Shown: one piece after another, positions 41,182 through 49,815 of the stretch
Layout: every line of letters begins with the position of its first letter
Position numbering within the stretch: position 1 is the first letter of the stretch
Assembly (NCBI RefSeq): GCF_036075115.1
Contig: NZ_CP107958.1
Location: 372,001 to 436,000 of the forward strand
DNA length: 64,000 nucleotides
Direction: 5' to 3'
Source: Streptomyces sp. NBC_00377
GTDB taxonomy: Bacteria; Actinomycetota; Actinomycetes; Streptomycetales; Streptomycetaceae
Position numbers and translations under genes: made by a program
Notes under the pieces: generated by a model
Database searches by the model: none
Told to the model about the DNA's origin: nothing
What the model saw: only the letters and a program-made list of their open reading frames with translations

Positions 41182-41706
41182 ATGTCCATCGGTCACACCC
41201 TATTGGGGCTTCTGGAAACCGGCCCGCGCCACGGCTACGACCTCAAGCGGGCCTTCGACGAGCAGTTCGGTCACGACCGGCCGCTGCACTACGGCCAGGT
41301 CTACTCGACGATGTCCCGGCTGCTGAAGAACGGGCTCGTCGAGGTCGACGGCATCGAGGCGGGCGGCGGTCCCGAGCGCAAGCGCTACGCGATCACCGAC
41401 GCCGGCATCACCGACGTAGAGCGGTGGCTGGCGACCCCGCAGAAGCCGGAGGAATACCTCCAGTCGACCCTGTACACCAAGGTCGTCCTCGCCCTGCTCA
41501 CCCGGCGCGACGCCACCGAGATCCTCGACACCCAGCGCTCCGAGCATCTGCGCAGCATGCGGATCCTCACCGATCGCAAGCGCAAGGGCGACCTGGCGGA
41601 TCAACTGATCTGCGACCACGCCCTGTTCCACCTGGAAGCCGACCTGCGCTGGCTCGAGCTGACCGCCGCCCGACTCGACAAACTCCGTAAGGCTGTGACC
41701 CGATGA
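41182..41706 (+). CDS. PadR-family transcriptional regulator
   Basis: This 174-residue protein has a PadR winged helix-turn-helix: LLGLLETGPRHGYDLKRAFD, HYGQVYSTMSRLLKNGLVEV, RKRYAITDAGITDVERWLAT. A C-terminal helical dimerisation domain follows (DLADQLICDHALFHLEADLR). ATG at 41182 is followed by the conserved SIGHTLLG; a longer frame upstream runs through the operator and is not coding. Its stop codon overlaps the ABC ATPase start by 4 bp, so it heads a three-gene operon. It likely represses its own operon until the transporter's substrate appears. Confidence 0.93.
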   Translation: MSIGHTLLGLLETGPRHGYDLKRAFDEQFGHDRPLHYGQVYSTMSRLLKNGLVEVDGIEAGGGPERKRYAITDAGITDVERWLATPQKPEEYLQSTLYTKVVLALLTRRDATEILDTQRSEHLRSMRILTDRKRKGDLADQLICDHALFHLEADLRWLELTAARLDKLRKAVTR

Positions 41707-42395
41707 CGACTTCTCCCCCCGGTTCCCTGCTCACCGCGCACGACCTGCGCAAGGCGTACGGCCCGACCAACGCACTGGACGGCGCCGCGTTCTCCATACA
41801 CCCCGGCGAGGTCGTCGCCATCATGGGCCCCTCCGGGTCCGGCAAGTCCACGCTGCTGCACTGCCTCGCGGGTATCGTGCCGCCCGACTCCGGGTCGATC
41901 ACCTACAACGGGCGTGAACTGACGAAGATGAGCGATGCCCAGCGCAGCGCGCTGCGCCGCTCGGAGTTCGGGTTCGTGTTCCAGTTCGGTCAGCTGGTGC
42001 CCGAGTTGACCTGTGTGGAGAACGTCGCCCTGCCGCTGCGGCTGAACGGCTCGTCCCGCAAGGACGCCGAGCGGACCGCGCTCGGCTGGATGGAGCGCCT
42101 GGAGGTCGACGACCTCGCGGCCAAGCGTCCCGGTGAGGTCTCCGGTGGCCAGGGCCAGCGTGTCGCCGTGGCCCGCGCGCTGGTCACCGGAGCGCGCCTG
42201 CTGTTCGCCGACGAACCCACCGGCGCGCTCGACTCCTCCAACGGCGAACGCGTGATGGAACTGCTGACCGAAGCCGCCCGCTCGACCAACGCAGCCGTCG
42301 TCCTCGTCACCCACGAGACACGCGTGGCCGCCTACTCCGACCGCGAGGTCGTCGTCCGCGACGGCAAGTCCCGGGACATGGAGCGCGCCGTATGA
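41703..42395 (+). CDS. ABC transporter ATP-binding protein (MacB/LolD type)
   Basis: This 230-residue protein has Walker A GPSGSGKS (42-49), a Q-loop in FGFVFQFGQLVPELT, signature VSGGQGQR, Walker B RLLFADEPTG and the H-loop in VLVTHETRV. Length and the LVPELT motif place it with MacB/LolD/FtsE-type ATPases that drive FtsX-fold permeases. Overlaps padR (ATGA) upstream and the permease by 4 bp downstream, so all three are translationally coupled. Cytosolic face of the membrane. Confidence 0.95.
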   Translation: MTTSPPGSLLTAHDLRKAYGPTNALDGAAFSIHPGEVVAIMGPSGSGKSTLLHCLAGIVPPDSGSITYNGRELTKMSDAQRSALRRSEFGFVFQFGQLVPELTCVENVALPLRLNGSSRKDAERTALGWMERLEVDDLAAKRPGEVSGGQGQRVAVARALVTGARLLFADEPTGALDSSNGERVMELLTEAARSTNAAVVLVTHETRVAAYSDREVVVRDGKSRDMERAV

Positions 42396-44746
42396 GTCCT
42401 CGCCAATGGGCCGCAGACCTGGCCATGGGAGCCCGTTTCGCCGTCACCGGCGGGCGCGAGGGCTGGGTCCGGATGACGCTCACCGCCGTCGGCGTCGGCC
42501 TCGGCGTGGCACTGCTCCTGCTGTGCACCGCCCTGCCCAACGTGTTCGCCGCCCGCGCCAAGGTGGAGGATGCCCGCTACGACGCCCTGTTCCTGTACTC
42601 CGACAAGGCCCCGCCGAAGGCCGACAACACCTTCCTGCTCGCCAACACCGACACCACCTGGCACGACGACGACGTCCGCGGCCGGCTCGTCGAGCCCGAG
42701 GGCAAGCGGGCACCGCTGCCCCCAGGGGTGGACAGCTTCCCGGGCAACGGCGAGATGGTGGTCTCCCCCGCGCTCAGGGACCTGCTCGCCTCGGACGGCG
42801 CCAAGCTGCTGCGGGAGCGACTGCCCTACAAGATCACCGGCACGATCGGCGAGAGCGGCCTCATCGGCTCCCACGAACTGGCCTACTACGCGGGCGCCTC
42901 GGGGCTGAAACCCACGGACTCCTCCCCCGTGCACCGGCTGACCGGATACGGCCGGCCGGACGCGACACCCGAGAAGACCGACCCGGTGCTGCTGCTCATG
43001 ATCCTGGTCGTGTTCGTCGTGCTGCTGACCCCGGTCGCCGTGTTCATCGCCGCCGCCGTCCGCTTCGGCGGCGAGCGCCGCGACCGCCGACTGGCCGCGC
43101 TGCGCCTGGTCGGCTCGGACAGCCACATGACCCGGCGGATCGCGGCGGGCGAAGCACTCGCCGGAGCCCTGCTCGGCCTGGTCGTCGGCAGCGGCTTCTT
43201 CCTCCTCGGCCGTCAGACGCTGGGGTCCACCGAGGTGCTGGGCATGAGCGTCTGGCCCAGTTACCTCGATCCCTCCCCCGCGCTCGCCGCGCTCGTCGCG
43301 GTGTCGATCCCGGTCGCCGCCGTACTCGTCACGCTGCTCGCGATGCGCGGCGTCGTGGTCGAACCGCTCGGCGTCGTGCGCGCCGCCACGCAGCGCCGCC
43401 GCCGACTGTGGTGGCGGCTGCTGCCCCCGCTGGCCGGCCTCGCGATGCTCTACCCGTTGATCGGCAAAGGCCGCGAGAACGGCGACTTCAACCAGTACCT
43501 CGTCATCGGCGGCGTGCTGCTGCTGCTGATCGGCATCACCGCGCTGCTCCCATGGGTCGTGGAGGCGGTCGTCGTCCGCCTCGGCCGGGGCGCACTGTCC
43601 TGGCAGCTCGCGGTACGGCGGCTCCAGCTGAGCAGCGGAACCGCCGCACGCATGGTCAACGGCATCGCCGTCGCCGTCGCCGGAGCCATCGCCCTGCAGA
43701 TGCTGTTCACGGGAACGCAGAGCCAGTACACCAAGGCCACCGGCAAGGACCCGGGCCGGGTCCAGATGCAGGTCGACTTCAGCGACCGCAAGCCGCTGTC
43801 CGGTGTCGAGCGCGAACTCAACGGCACCAAGGGGGTACGAGCCGCAGTGGCCCTGGCCATCTCGCAGTACGGCGACGCGCGCCGCGACCCGAAGAACAGC
43901 AACGGCCTGACCGTGGGCAACTGCACCGCCCTGCGCGAACTCGCCACGCTGCCCTCCTGCAAGGACGGCGACACCTTCGTCATGCGAACGCGGAGCGGCT
44001 ACTCGGATCCCGACAACGCCGACGAGATCGCCGTGATGAAGCCCGGCCGGCAGCTCTACATCGACCCGTCGTACGAGGACGCCACCGAACGCGGCATCGA
44101 GGTGCCCTGGACCGTTCCGGCGAACGTACGGGTCGTGGACGCGCGCAAGGACGCACTGCAGGAATCCAACAGTCTGCTGGTCACCCCCGGCGCCCTGCCG
44201 GCCGAGGCCGCACCGGCGTTGTTCTCGGACGGGGTCTACCTGCGTCTGGACCCGTCGGTGCCGGACTCACGGGAGTACGTCCGCAACGTCGTCGCCCGGA
44301 TCGACCCCCTGGCACACACCTACGGCTGGTCGGCGACCCAGGAGGACACAAAGTACGCCTCCATCCGCACCGGCCTGTTCGTCGGCTCCGCCTTCGTGCT
44401 GGCACTCATCGGCGCGAGTCTGCTGGTCTCCCAGCTGGAGCAGCTGCGCGAGCGCAGGAAGCTGCTGTCCGCGCTGGTCGCCTTCGGCACCCGGCGCCGC
44501 ACGCTGAGCCTGTCCGTGCTGTGGCAGACGGCCCTCCCGGTCGGACTCGGCCTCGTACTGGCCACGACGGTGGGCATCACCCTCGGCTCGGTGCTGCTGA
44601 AGATGACCCGCACACCGGTGGCCATGGACTGGGCCAGCGTCCTGACCATGACCGGTGTGGGCGCGGCCGTGGTCGGCGTGGTCACGCTGCTGAGCGTGCC
44701 GCCGCTGCTGCGGATGATGCGCCCGGAGGGCCTGCGCACGGAATAA
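42392..44746 (+). CDS. FtsX/MacB-type ABC transporter permease
   Basis: This 784-residue protein has the duplicated FtsX architecture. One N-terminal TM helix (MTLTAVGVGLGVALLLLCTA) and a large outer domain precede a first block of helices (VLLLMILVVFVVLLTPVAVF; LAGALLGLVVGSGFFLLG; LVAVSIPVAAVLVTLLAM). A central segment (LLPPLAGLAMLYPLI; YLVIGGVLLLLIGITALLPW), a second outer domain and a final FtsX block follow (LFVGSAFVLALIGASLLVSQ; GAAVVGVVTLLS). Such mechanotransmission-type pumps often export peptides, antibiotics or lipids; the substrate is unknown. The operon likely gives resistance to an envelope-active compound. A hairpin terminator follows. Confidence 0.92.
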   Translation: MSPRQWAADLAMGARFAVTGGREGWVRMTLTAVGVGLGVALLLLCTALPNVFAARAKVEDARYDALFLYSDKAPPKADNTFLLANTDTTWHDDDVRGRLVEPEGKRAPLPPGVDSFPGNGEMVVSPALRDLLASDGAKLLRERLPYKITGTIGESGLIGSHELAYYAGASGLKPTDSSPVHRLTGYGRPDATPEKTDPVLLLMILVVFVVLLTPVAVFIAAAVRFGGERRDRRLAALRLVGSDSHMTRRIAAGEALAGALLGLVVGSGFFLLGRQTLGSTEVLGMSVWPSYLDPSPALAALVAVSIPVAAVLVTLLAMRGVVVEPLGVVRAATQRRRRLWWRLLPPLAGLAMLYPLIGKGRENGDFNQYLVIGGVLLLLIGITALLPWVVEAVVVRLGRGALSWQLAVRRLQLSSGTAARMVNGIAVAVAGAIALQMLFTGTQSQYTKATGKDPGRVQMQVDFSDRKPLSGVERELNGTKGVRAAVALAISQYGDARRDPKNSNGLTVGNCTALRELATLPSCKDGDTFVMRTRSGYSDPDNADEIAVMKPGRQLYIDPSYEDATERGIEVPWTVPANVRVVDARKDALQESNSLLVTPGALPAEAAPALFSDGVYLRLDPSVPDSREYVRNVVARIDPLAHTYGWSATQEDTKYASIRTGLFVGSAFVLALIGASLLVSQLEQLRERRKLLSALVAFGTRRRTLSLSVLWQTALPVGLGLVLATTVGITLGSVLLKMTRTPVAMDWASVLTMTGVGAAVVGVVTLLSVPPLLRMMRPEGLRTE

Positions 44747-44766
44747 CCTCTCACGCATCCCCGCGA

Positions 44767-44797
44767 GATGGGCTTCTCCTGACGGGAGGAGCCCATC
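44767..44797. terminator. Hairpin terminator after the ABC operon
   Basis: GATGGGCTTCTCC and GGGAGGAGCCCATC pair with one wobble around a TGAC loop, 20 bp after the permease stop. Confidence 0.75.
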
Positions 44798-44950
44798 GCG
44801 CACGCAGTCGAGCCCGGTCGCGCCTCGGCACCGACGGCGTCAGGGCATCCTCGGCGCACAACGGGATCCCAGCACCCCGAGCGGGCTGCCGAACGCCGGA
44901 TTCGATCCCCGGCCGCAGCCCGCCCCCGCGCGTGCGCCGGTGATCCCCGG

Positions 44951-45391
44951 TCAGCGGCGGCCGGTGGCCAGGATGACGAGGAACTGGCCGCCGCCCGGCT
45001 CGACGTCGGCGGTCACCGGCAGCCCCGGTACGAGCCGGGAGAACCGGTCCACCAGCCACTCCGCCGCGTCTTGGGCGTCCTGCCTGGTCGGGCAACGGCC
45101 CACCATCTCGCGGCCCCCCTTGCGCTCCAGCCTGCCGGCAACGGTGATCAGCGGCGCGGGTTCGACCACATACAGGCTGTCCGGCCAGGCGATGACCACC
45201 TTGACCGCACCCTTGCGGGTGTTGCACCCGCGGTGCGCGAGCCGCTCGGCGACCTTGGCCTTCCGGTCGGCGGTCCGGCTGTCAACACTGGGCCCCAGCG
45301 GGTCGTTCGCCGACCTGTCGGGGTCGACCGGCTCGTCACACACCCAGCAACGCCAGCCGTCACGCTCAGCCACATCATCAAGGAGACTCAC
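44951..45391 (-). CDS. HNH-like nuclease-fold protein
   Basis: This 146-residue protein begins MSLLDDVAERDGWRCWVCDE, followed by PVDPDRSANDPLGPSVDSRT and AERLAHRGCNTRKGAVK. CWVC, the D-P-S-D-S-R segment (in place of the HNH core D-H) and HRGCN form the arrangement of HNH/McrA zinc-fold proteins; the first catalytic histidine is not obvious, so activity is uncertain. The C-terminal half (TRQDAQDAAEWLVDRFSRLV..GGGQFLVILATG) is a separate alpha/beta module. Function could be nucleic-acid binding or cleavage. Transcribed alone. Confidence 0.65.
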   Translation of the reverse strand: MSLLDDVAERDGWRCWVCDEPVDPDRSANDPLGPSVDSRTADRKAKVAERLAHRGCNTRKGAVKVVIAWPDSLYVVEPAPLITVAGRLERKGGREMVGRCPTRQDAQDAAEWLVDRFSRLVPGLPVTADVEPGGGQFLVILATGRR

Positions 45392-45521
45392 CCGAGCAAA
45401 CTAGCCTGCCCGGCCGCCACCGCGCGCACCAGGGTCACGGCAACCAGCTGAGCCGTGGTCCACGCTGTTCCCGAAGAACGCTGCCTCCGGTCCCCGCCTG
45501 GTGGCTCGCACAACAGCGCCG

Positions 45522-45545
45522 CTCCTGCTCCTGCTCCTGCTCCTG
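45522..45545. repeat. Hexanucleotide repeat CTCCTG, four copies
   Basis: Perfect tandem repeat in the stretch 45392-45683, which otherwise shows no supported gene. On the minus strand it would encode Gln-Glu repeats, but the surrounding frame is not convincing. Confidence 0.8.
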
Positions 45546-45683
45546 CGCACCGTCTGCGGGTGAGGGCGGGCGCGGCTGGCAGGCGCCCGGCGCCCGCGTG
45601 ACGATCGGCGGCCAGGGCCGCCCGTGGGGCGCGGGCATGAGCGCCGCGCTGCTCAGGTCCGTTGCGGCGCGCACACGTCGAGA

Positions 45684-46136
45684 TCACGCCACGGTGAAAT
45701 CGGCCGCCTTGGTGTCCAGCGTCGTGTCGCCGTCCTCGGCGGTGGCCAGGACGGCCACGTGCCACAGGCCGCGCGGGGATCCGTCGGCGTCCTCGCGGGT
45801 GACGGTGACCCGGTAGGTGCACCGCTCGGTGTCCCCACCCGAGGGCTTGCAGACGGCCGGCTCAGCGGCGGCCATGTCCTTGGCGGTCAGCTTCTTCTTC
45901 GCGAAGGACGAGTTCGCCGGCCAGGCCAGCACCTTCACGTTCTTGACATCGGAGGACGCCGTGACGTCGGTGGTGAACGTCAACGAGCCGTCGCGGTCAC
46001 CGTCGGGAGCGGTGTAGCGGGCCGTGCTGTGCGCCAGCGCCGGAGGCTGGTCCCCGGCGTGGGCGAGGGCGAACGCCCCGGCACCTGCGAGGACGACGAC
46101 ACCGGCAGTCACGGACAGGACGATACGACGCGACAT
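45684..46136 (-). CDS. DUF5707-like secreted protein
   Basis: This 150-residue protein has a signal peptide (MSRRIVLSVTAGVVVLAGAG..LAHA). An Ig-like domain follows: ALAHSTARYTAPDGDRDGSL, TFTTDVTASSDVKNVKVLAW, PSGGDTERCTYRVTVTREDA and LWHVAVLATAEDGDTTLDTK, ending ADFTVA. This matches the DUF5707 group of small exported Streptomyces proteins, of unknown role. Two cysteines (AVCKPSG, ERCTY) probably form a disulfide. ATG at 46136 follows GGGGAA. Confidence 0.75.
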   Translation of the reverse strand: MSRRIVLSVTAGVVVLAGAGAFALAHAGDQPPALAHSTARYTAPDGDRDGSLTFTTDVTASSDVKNVKVLAWPANSSFAKKKLTAKDMAAAEPAVCKPSGGDTERCTYRVTVTREDADGSPRGLWHVAVLATAEDGDTTLDTKAADFTVA

Positions 46137-46661
46137 GAGAAGTTCCCCTGGAAACTCGGCTGGATCACATCGGCGCTCTCGTCGGCGCCGTGCACCCATA
46201 CTGGCCGCGCAGCGGATGCCGAACATGAGCACCCGTACTCAACTCCCGCCTGAGTAAAGGTGATTGCAGGTTCGCTGGCTGCCTGGACCGGCCGCGGATG
46301 AGACGCACCGTCAGGTTCCTGGGCAGACGGCGGAGCTGTTCCCGGTGGTGCCGGACCGTCACCGCCGACCGCGTGGGCTCTGGTGAGCTGAAGGGCGCCC
46401 TGTGCTCTCACAGGCCGTCCGGGTCGCCGGCCGCTGCCACGCGTCGCACGACCCGAGCGAAGCCGCAGCGCTGAGCGGCGTTGTGTGTGTACCCGCCTGC
46501 GACGACGTGAGGGAGCAGCGGTGTGGCCCGTACACGTGGGACAAGAGGCGATGGCCCCCGGCCCATGGTGGCGGGGTCCTCGATCGTCCAGCGAGGCTTG
46601 TCGCTGTCAAAGCGCTTGCTGCACAAGGGGTGAAATCCATATATGGGGTATCTGTCAAGCT
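46137..46661. other. Non-coding or decayed stretch
   Basis: About 525 bases with open frames of mixed, low third-position GC bias and no family similarity. Just before the SDR stub the sequence is AT-rich (GAAATCCATATATGGGGTAT), a possible promoter. Confidence 0.4.
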
Positions 46662-46748
46662 ATGGGAGTACATCTCGTTACGGGTGCTGGTTCGGGTATT
46701 GGCGCGGCGGTGGCGGGGTTGCTCGCCGCGCGCGGGGAAGAGATGTGA
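46662..46748 (+). pseudogene. N-terminal stub of a short-chain dehydrogenase/reductase
   Basis: ATG at 46662 opens MGVHLVTGAGSGIGAAVAGL-LAARGEEM, then TGA. TGAGSGIG is the NAD(P)-binding glycine motif of SDR enzymes, normally followed by ~220 more residues with the YxxxK active site. Only the first 28 residues remain. 46749-47097 shows no continuation and no other gene. Confidence 0.7.
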
Positions 46749-47097
46749 CGACACCGGCTGCTCACACGGCATGTCCCGCGCGTTCGCCCCTGCGTGGCGT
46801 ACGACTACTCGGGTGGTAGAAGGTCGGGCCCGACCCACGGCGCTCATGAAGGGGCCGTGGCCATTCAAGGCCGATTTTCTCAGCCCGGAAGGTGTCCGAA
46901 CAAAGTCCGATTACCGATCGGCTTTCTCAGACTGACGTCGTCACGTGGTAAAGGGCAGTGAAAGCAACCACGTTGTCCTCGACTGCGGACTGCCGCTCGA
47001 GGAGCCGATCAAGGAGCTCGTCGGCTGTGGATCCGCGACGGTCGTGGACGCGATGACCTCCTGACCGGCAGGGTTCTACCGAGACGCAAGCAGCCGA
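46749..47097. other. Stretch without a supported gene
   Basis: About 350 bases after the SDR stub. A plus-strand piece near 46945-47060 (VVLDCGLPLEEPIKELVGCG) looks coding-like but is short, has no start and could not be assigned. Confidence 0.35.
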
Positions 47098-47874
47098 CTA
47101 CGGGCCGACGTGGTGCAGCAGCGAATGCAGGAGCCCCTTCATCCCTTCCTGGGAGACGAACCGCAAGGTCGGGTCCTGGCCGTCCGGTTCCTGCGCCCAC
47201 CACCGGGGCAATCCGACGTCGAGCAGGTTGTCGGCGTACCAACGGCCATAATCCTCGCCGTCGAGCAGAAGAGTGGCCCAGGGCAGCAGACGATAGCCGA
47301 GCGAGGTTTCCGCCTCTGGATGTGCGGGCCGGCTCGGACGCCGGAGACGGTCTTGCAGCGCGAGGAGACGTCGCTGCTCGGCGGCACCGGCCTTGCTGAT
47401 ATGAGTCTCGCGGAGCGACCACGTGCCCAGCAGGGCCGCTGCCATGCACAGCACGAGAGCCGTGGAGGTGTTCCCCCTCCACATCAGGAATCCACCGGTC
47501 ACCACGGCAATCGCCATGCTGAACAGCACGTAATACGGTCGGGCCAAGTAGCCGCGCTCACGGGCAGCCTTGGTCACGCCCGCCTGAAGCTGCGCGAGGC
47601 TGATCCTGGTACCGCGGAGGGAGGCCGGCGGACCGGGTTCGCGCCGGAGCCGCAGCTCACCTTCCCTGCCGAGGATCGCGTCCAGCAGGGCGGCCCGGTC
47701 CGGGGGAAGCCCGGCCCCGGACCGGGTGCCGGGAAGTATCACGTAGCCGTCTTCGTACGCCGTCACTCGCAGACAGCCGTCCTCGGCAAGTGCCACGGTT
47801 TCGCTCATCACGACCTGCATCGGGTTCTTGCGCCCGACCAGCCAGCTGCCGACCAGACAGCTCGACTCGGGCAT
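47098..47874 (-). CDS. Membrane protein of unknown function
   Basis: This 258-residue protein is chosen to start at ATG 47874 because GGAGG lies 5 nt upstream; MSETVALAEDG at 47808 is an alternative. A cytosolic N-terminal part (CLRVTAYEDGYVILPGTRSG; DRAALLDAILGREGELRLRR) is followed by two transmembrane helices (YYVLFSMAIAVVTGGFLMW; STALVLCMAAALLGTW). The C-terminal domain includes SLGYRLLPWATLLLDGEDYG and RWWAQEPDGQDPTLRFVSQE. No known domain recognised. Transcribed alone on the minus strand. Confidence 0.6.
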   Translation of the reverse strand: MPESSCLVGSWLVGRKNPMQVVMSETVALAEDGCLRVTAYEDGYVILPGTRSGAGLPPDRAALLDAILGREGELRLRREPGPPASLRGTRISLAQLQAGVTKAARERGYLARPYYVLFSMAIAVVTGGFLMWRGNTSTALVLCMAAALLGTWSLRETHISKAGAAEQRRLLALQDRLRRPSRPAHPEAETSLGYRLLPWATLLLDGEDYGRWYADNLLDVGLPRWWAQEPDGQDPTLRFVSQEGMKGLLHSLLHHVGP

Positions 47875-48151
47875 CCCCGCCTCCGGGCCTGCACCTTCCA
47901 CCCGTCCCCCTCATGATCGCACCGACGTTGGGACGGTACCGAAACCCTCGGAGCGACGGAACGGAACGCTGGAAGACGGGTCGGCCTGTCCTGGCAGCGG
48001 CACCCTTCGGCGGCGGTGGAAGGGACACGGCGGCACCACGGCGCCGACATGAAGGCCCGGGATTCCCTGCGGAGGTAAGGGTGGGGGCGGCCGGTCCGGG
48101 CCCCAGACGGACCGGCCGCCCCGGCGGGCACCCGCGTGGCCCGCCCCTCTC

Positions 48152-49606
48152 TTAAGCCTCCGCGGGCTCCGCGTCGGGGGTCGGCGCGGTGAGGTATTCC
48201 TCCGTGATCTCCTTCGGTCCGAAGGGCCACACCTTCTCGAAGCGCGCCCACAGCGCGTAGGCCACGATGCCGAGGGCCAGCCAGGCCAGTGACCATTCGA
48301 TGGGGTGGCGGCCGGGCGAGTTCTTGTCGGCATAGCCGTAGATCACCAGCCAGCCGACGAGGGCGACCAGGCTGGGCAGGGGGTACAGCCACATCTTGTA
48401 CGGGCGGCGCAGGGTCGGCTGCCGCCTGCGCAGGACCGTCACCGCGGCGATCTGGGCCAGCGCCTGCACGAGGACCATCACCGTGGTGAGGAGCTGGATC
48501 AGCGTCGCCAGGTCGGTGTGGCGGCCGATGAGGAAGCCGATCGCCGTCACCACGCCCATGGTCGCCAGGCCCAGCATGGGGAAGCGGTGCTTGGGGTGGA
48601 GTTTGGCGTAGGGGCGGAAGAAGACCCGTTCACGGGCCGCGTCGTAGGGGACCCGGGAGCCGCCGAGCAGGCCGGTGAACACGGAGGCGAAGGCGGTGAT
48701 CAGGATCAGCACGGTGACCGTGTCGGCCGCGGCCTTGCCCCAGGTCTTCTCCAGGACCGCCGAGGCGACGGAGGTGGAGGCGATGTCGTCGGGGTCCGTC
48801 ATCCGGTGCCAGTCGATGACGCCGAGCGTGCCGATCTGCAGGAGCAGGTAGATCGCCATGATGCCGAGGATCGAGTAGATGATGGAGCGCGGCAGCGTAC
48901 GGCCCGGGTCCTTGATCTCGGCGCCCATGTAGGCGGTCGTGTTGTAGCCGAGGTAGTCGTAGATGCCGATGGTCAGGCCCGCGGCGAAGCCCAGCCAGAA
49001 GTGGTTGCCGGTGAGGTCGAAGGCGTGCGCCGGGTAGGTGAAGGCCAGGTCCGCGCTGAAGTCGGTGGCCGCGGCCACGATCACCAGCAGGACCGAGGTG
49101 ATCATGACGGCCCACATCACGGCCGTGATCCGGGCGATGTGCTCGATGCCCCGCCACAGCAGGGCGATCACCAGGACGATCATGCCGAGGCCCACGAGGT
49201 CGCCGGTCGTCCTTCCCATGTCCGGTGCGAGGTAGCCGAGGTACTGGACGAAGCCGACCACGCCGGTGGACATGATCAGCGGGATGAACAGCATCGCCGT
49301 CCAGACGAAGAGGAACGGCATCAGCCGCCCTGTGCGGTACTGGAACGCCTGGCGCAGATAGACGTAACTGCCGCCGGAGCCGGGCATCGCGGCACCCAGT
49401 TCGGCCCAGATCAGGCCGTCGGCGAGCGCCAGGAGCGCGCCGGCGATGAAACCGATCACCGCCTGCGGGCCGCCGAACGCGGCGACCATCAGCGGGATCG
49501 TCACGAACGGCCCGATACCGCACATCTGGCTCATGTTGATCGCGGTCGCCTGGAACAGGCCGACACGGCGGACGAAGCCACCCTCGGGTGGCGGGCTACC
49601 GGACAA
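48152..49606 (-). CDS. APC-family amino acid permease
   Basis: This 484-residue protein has the first-helix signature ATAINMSQMCGIGPFVTIPL, the helix 2/3 region AELGAAMPGSGGSYVYLRQA, GFAAGLTIGIYDYLGYNTTA, YMGAEIKDPGRTLPRSIIYS and about 12 membrane spans up to LAWLALGIVAYALWARF. This matches AdiC/YfnA-like APC transporters for amino acids or amines. The C-terminal tail is short and charged. GTG or ATG at 49606 opens MSGSPPPEGGFVRRVG. It is divergent from the ROK regulator, with the palindromic operator about 165 bp upstream, so shared control is possible but not demonstrated. Confidence 0.92.
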   Translation of the reverse strand: MSGSPPPEGGFVRRVGLFQATAINMSQMCGIGPFVTIPLMVAAFGGPQAVIGFIAGALLALADGLIWAELGAAMPGSGGSYVYLRQAFQYRTGRLMPFLFVWTAMLFIPLIMSTGVVGFVQYLGYLAPDMGRTTGDLVGLGMIVLVIALLWRGIEHIARITAVMWAVMITSVLLVIVAAATDFSADLAFTYPAHAFDLTGNHFWLGFAAGLTIGIYDYLGYNTTAYMGAEIKDPGRTLPRSIIYSILGIMAIYLLLQIGTLGVIDWHRMTDPDDIASTSVASAVLEKTWGKAAADTVTVLILITAFASVFTGLLGGSRVPYDAARERVFFRPYAKLHPKHRFPMLGLATMGVVTAIGFLIGRHTDLATLIQLLTTVMVLVQALAQIAAVTVLRRRQPTLRRPYKMWLYPLPSLVALVGWLVIYGYADKNSPGRHPIEWSLAWLALGIVAYALWARFEKVWPFGPKEITEEYLTAPTPDAEPAEA

Positions 49607-49774
49607 GGGTCCTCCTGAAGCGGGACGCGGGGAGATGTACGGCGTGCCGACCGACGCTGCTCGGCGGCCGGCGGATCAAGGGCGGCGGGTATCCGGTCGA
49701 CGCTGGGCTCCCCTTGGCGTGCCCGGCGAGGCTGAGAGCCTGTACTCAGGCACGGACTCTCGCTTGGGCGATAA

Positions 49775-49791
49775 AGTTAAGGAGCCTTACT
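49775..49791. promoter_or_regulatory. Candidate ROK operator upstream of its own gene
   Basis: AGTTAAGGAGCCTTACT is an imperfect palindrome 25-41 bp before the ROK start. It resembles the TTAGTAAAGTTTCCTAA site in front of the GH2 gene. ROK repressors commonly bind such TTAGxAAA/TTTxCTAA-type sites. Confidence 0.5.
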
Positions 49792-49815
49792 AGATGCGTC
49801 AAGAGGGTGTCCCCC

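Noticed and set aside
42406..44943. Open frame of about 845 codons in the +1 frame of the FtsX permease
   Set aside because: Arginine-rich shadow of a clear transporter gene; no domain and no ribosome binding site.
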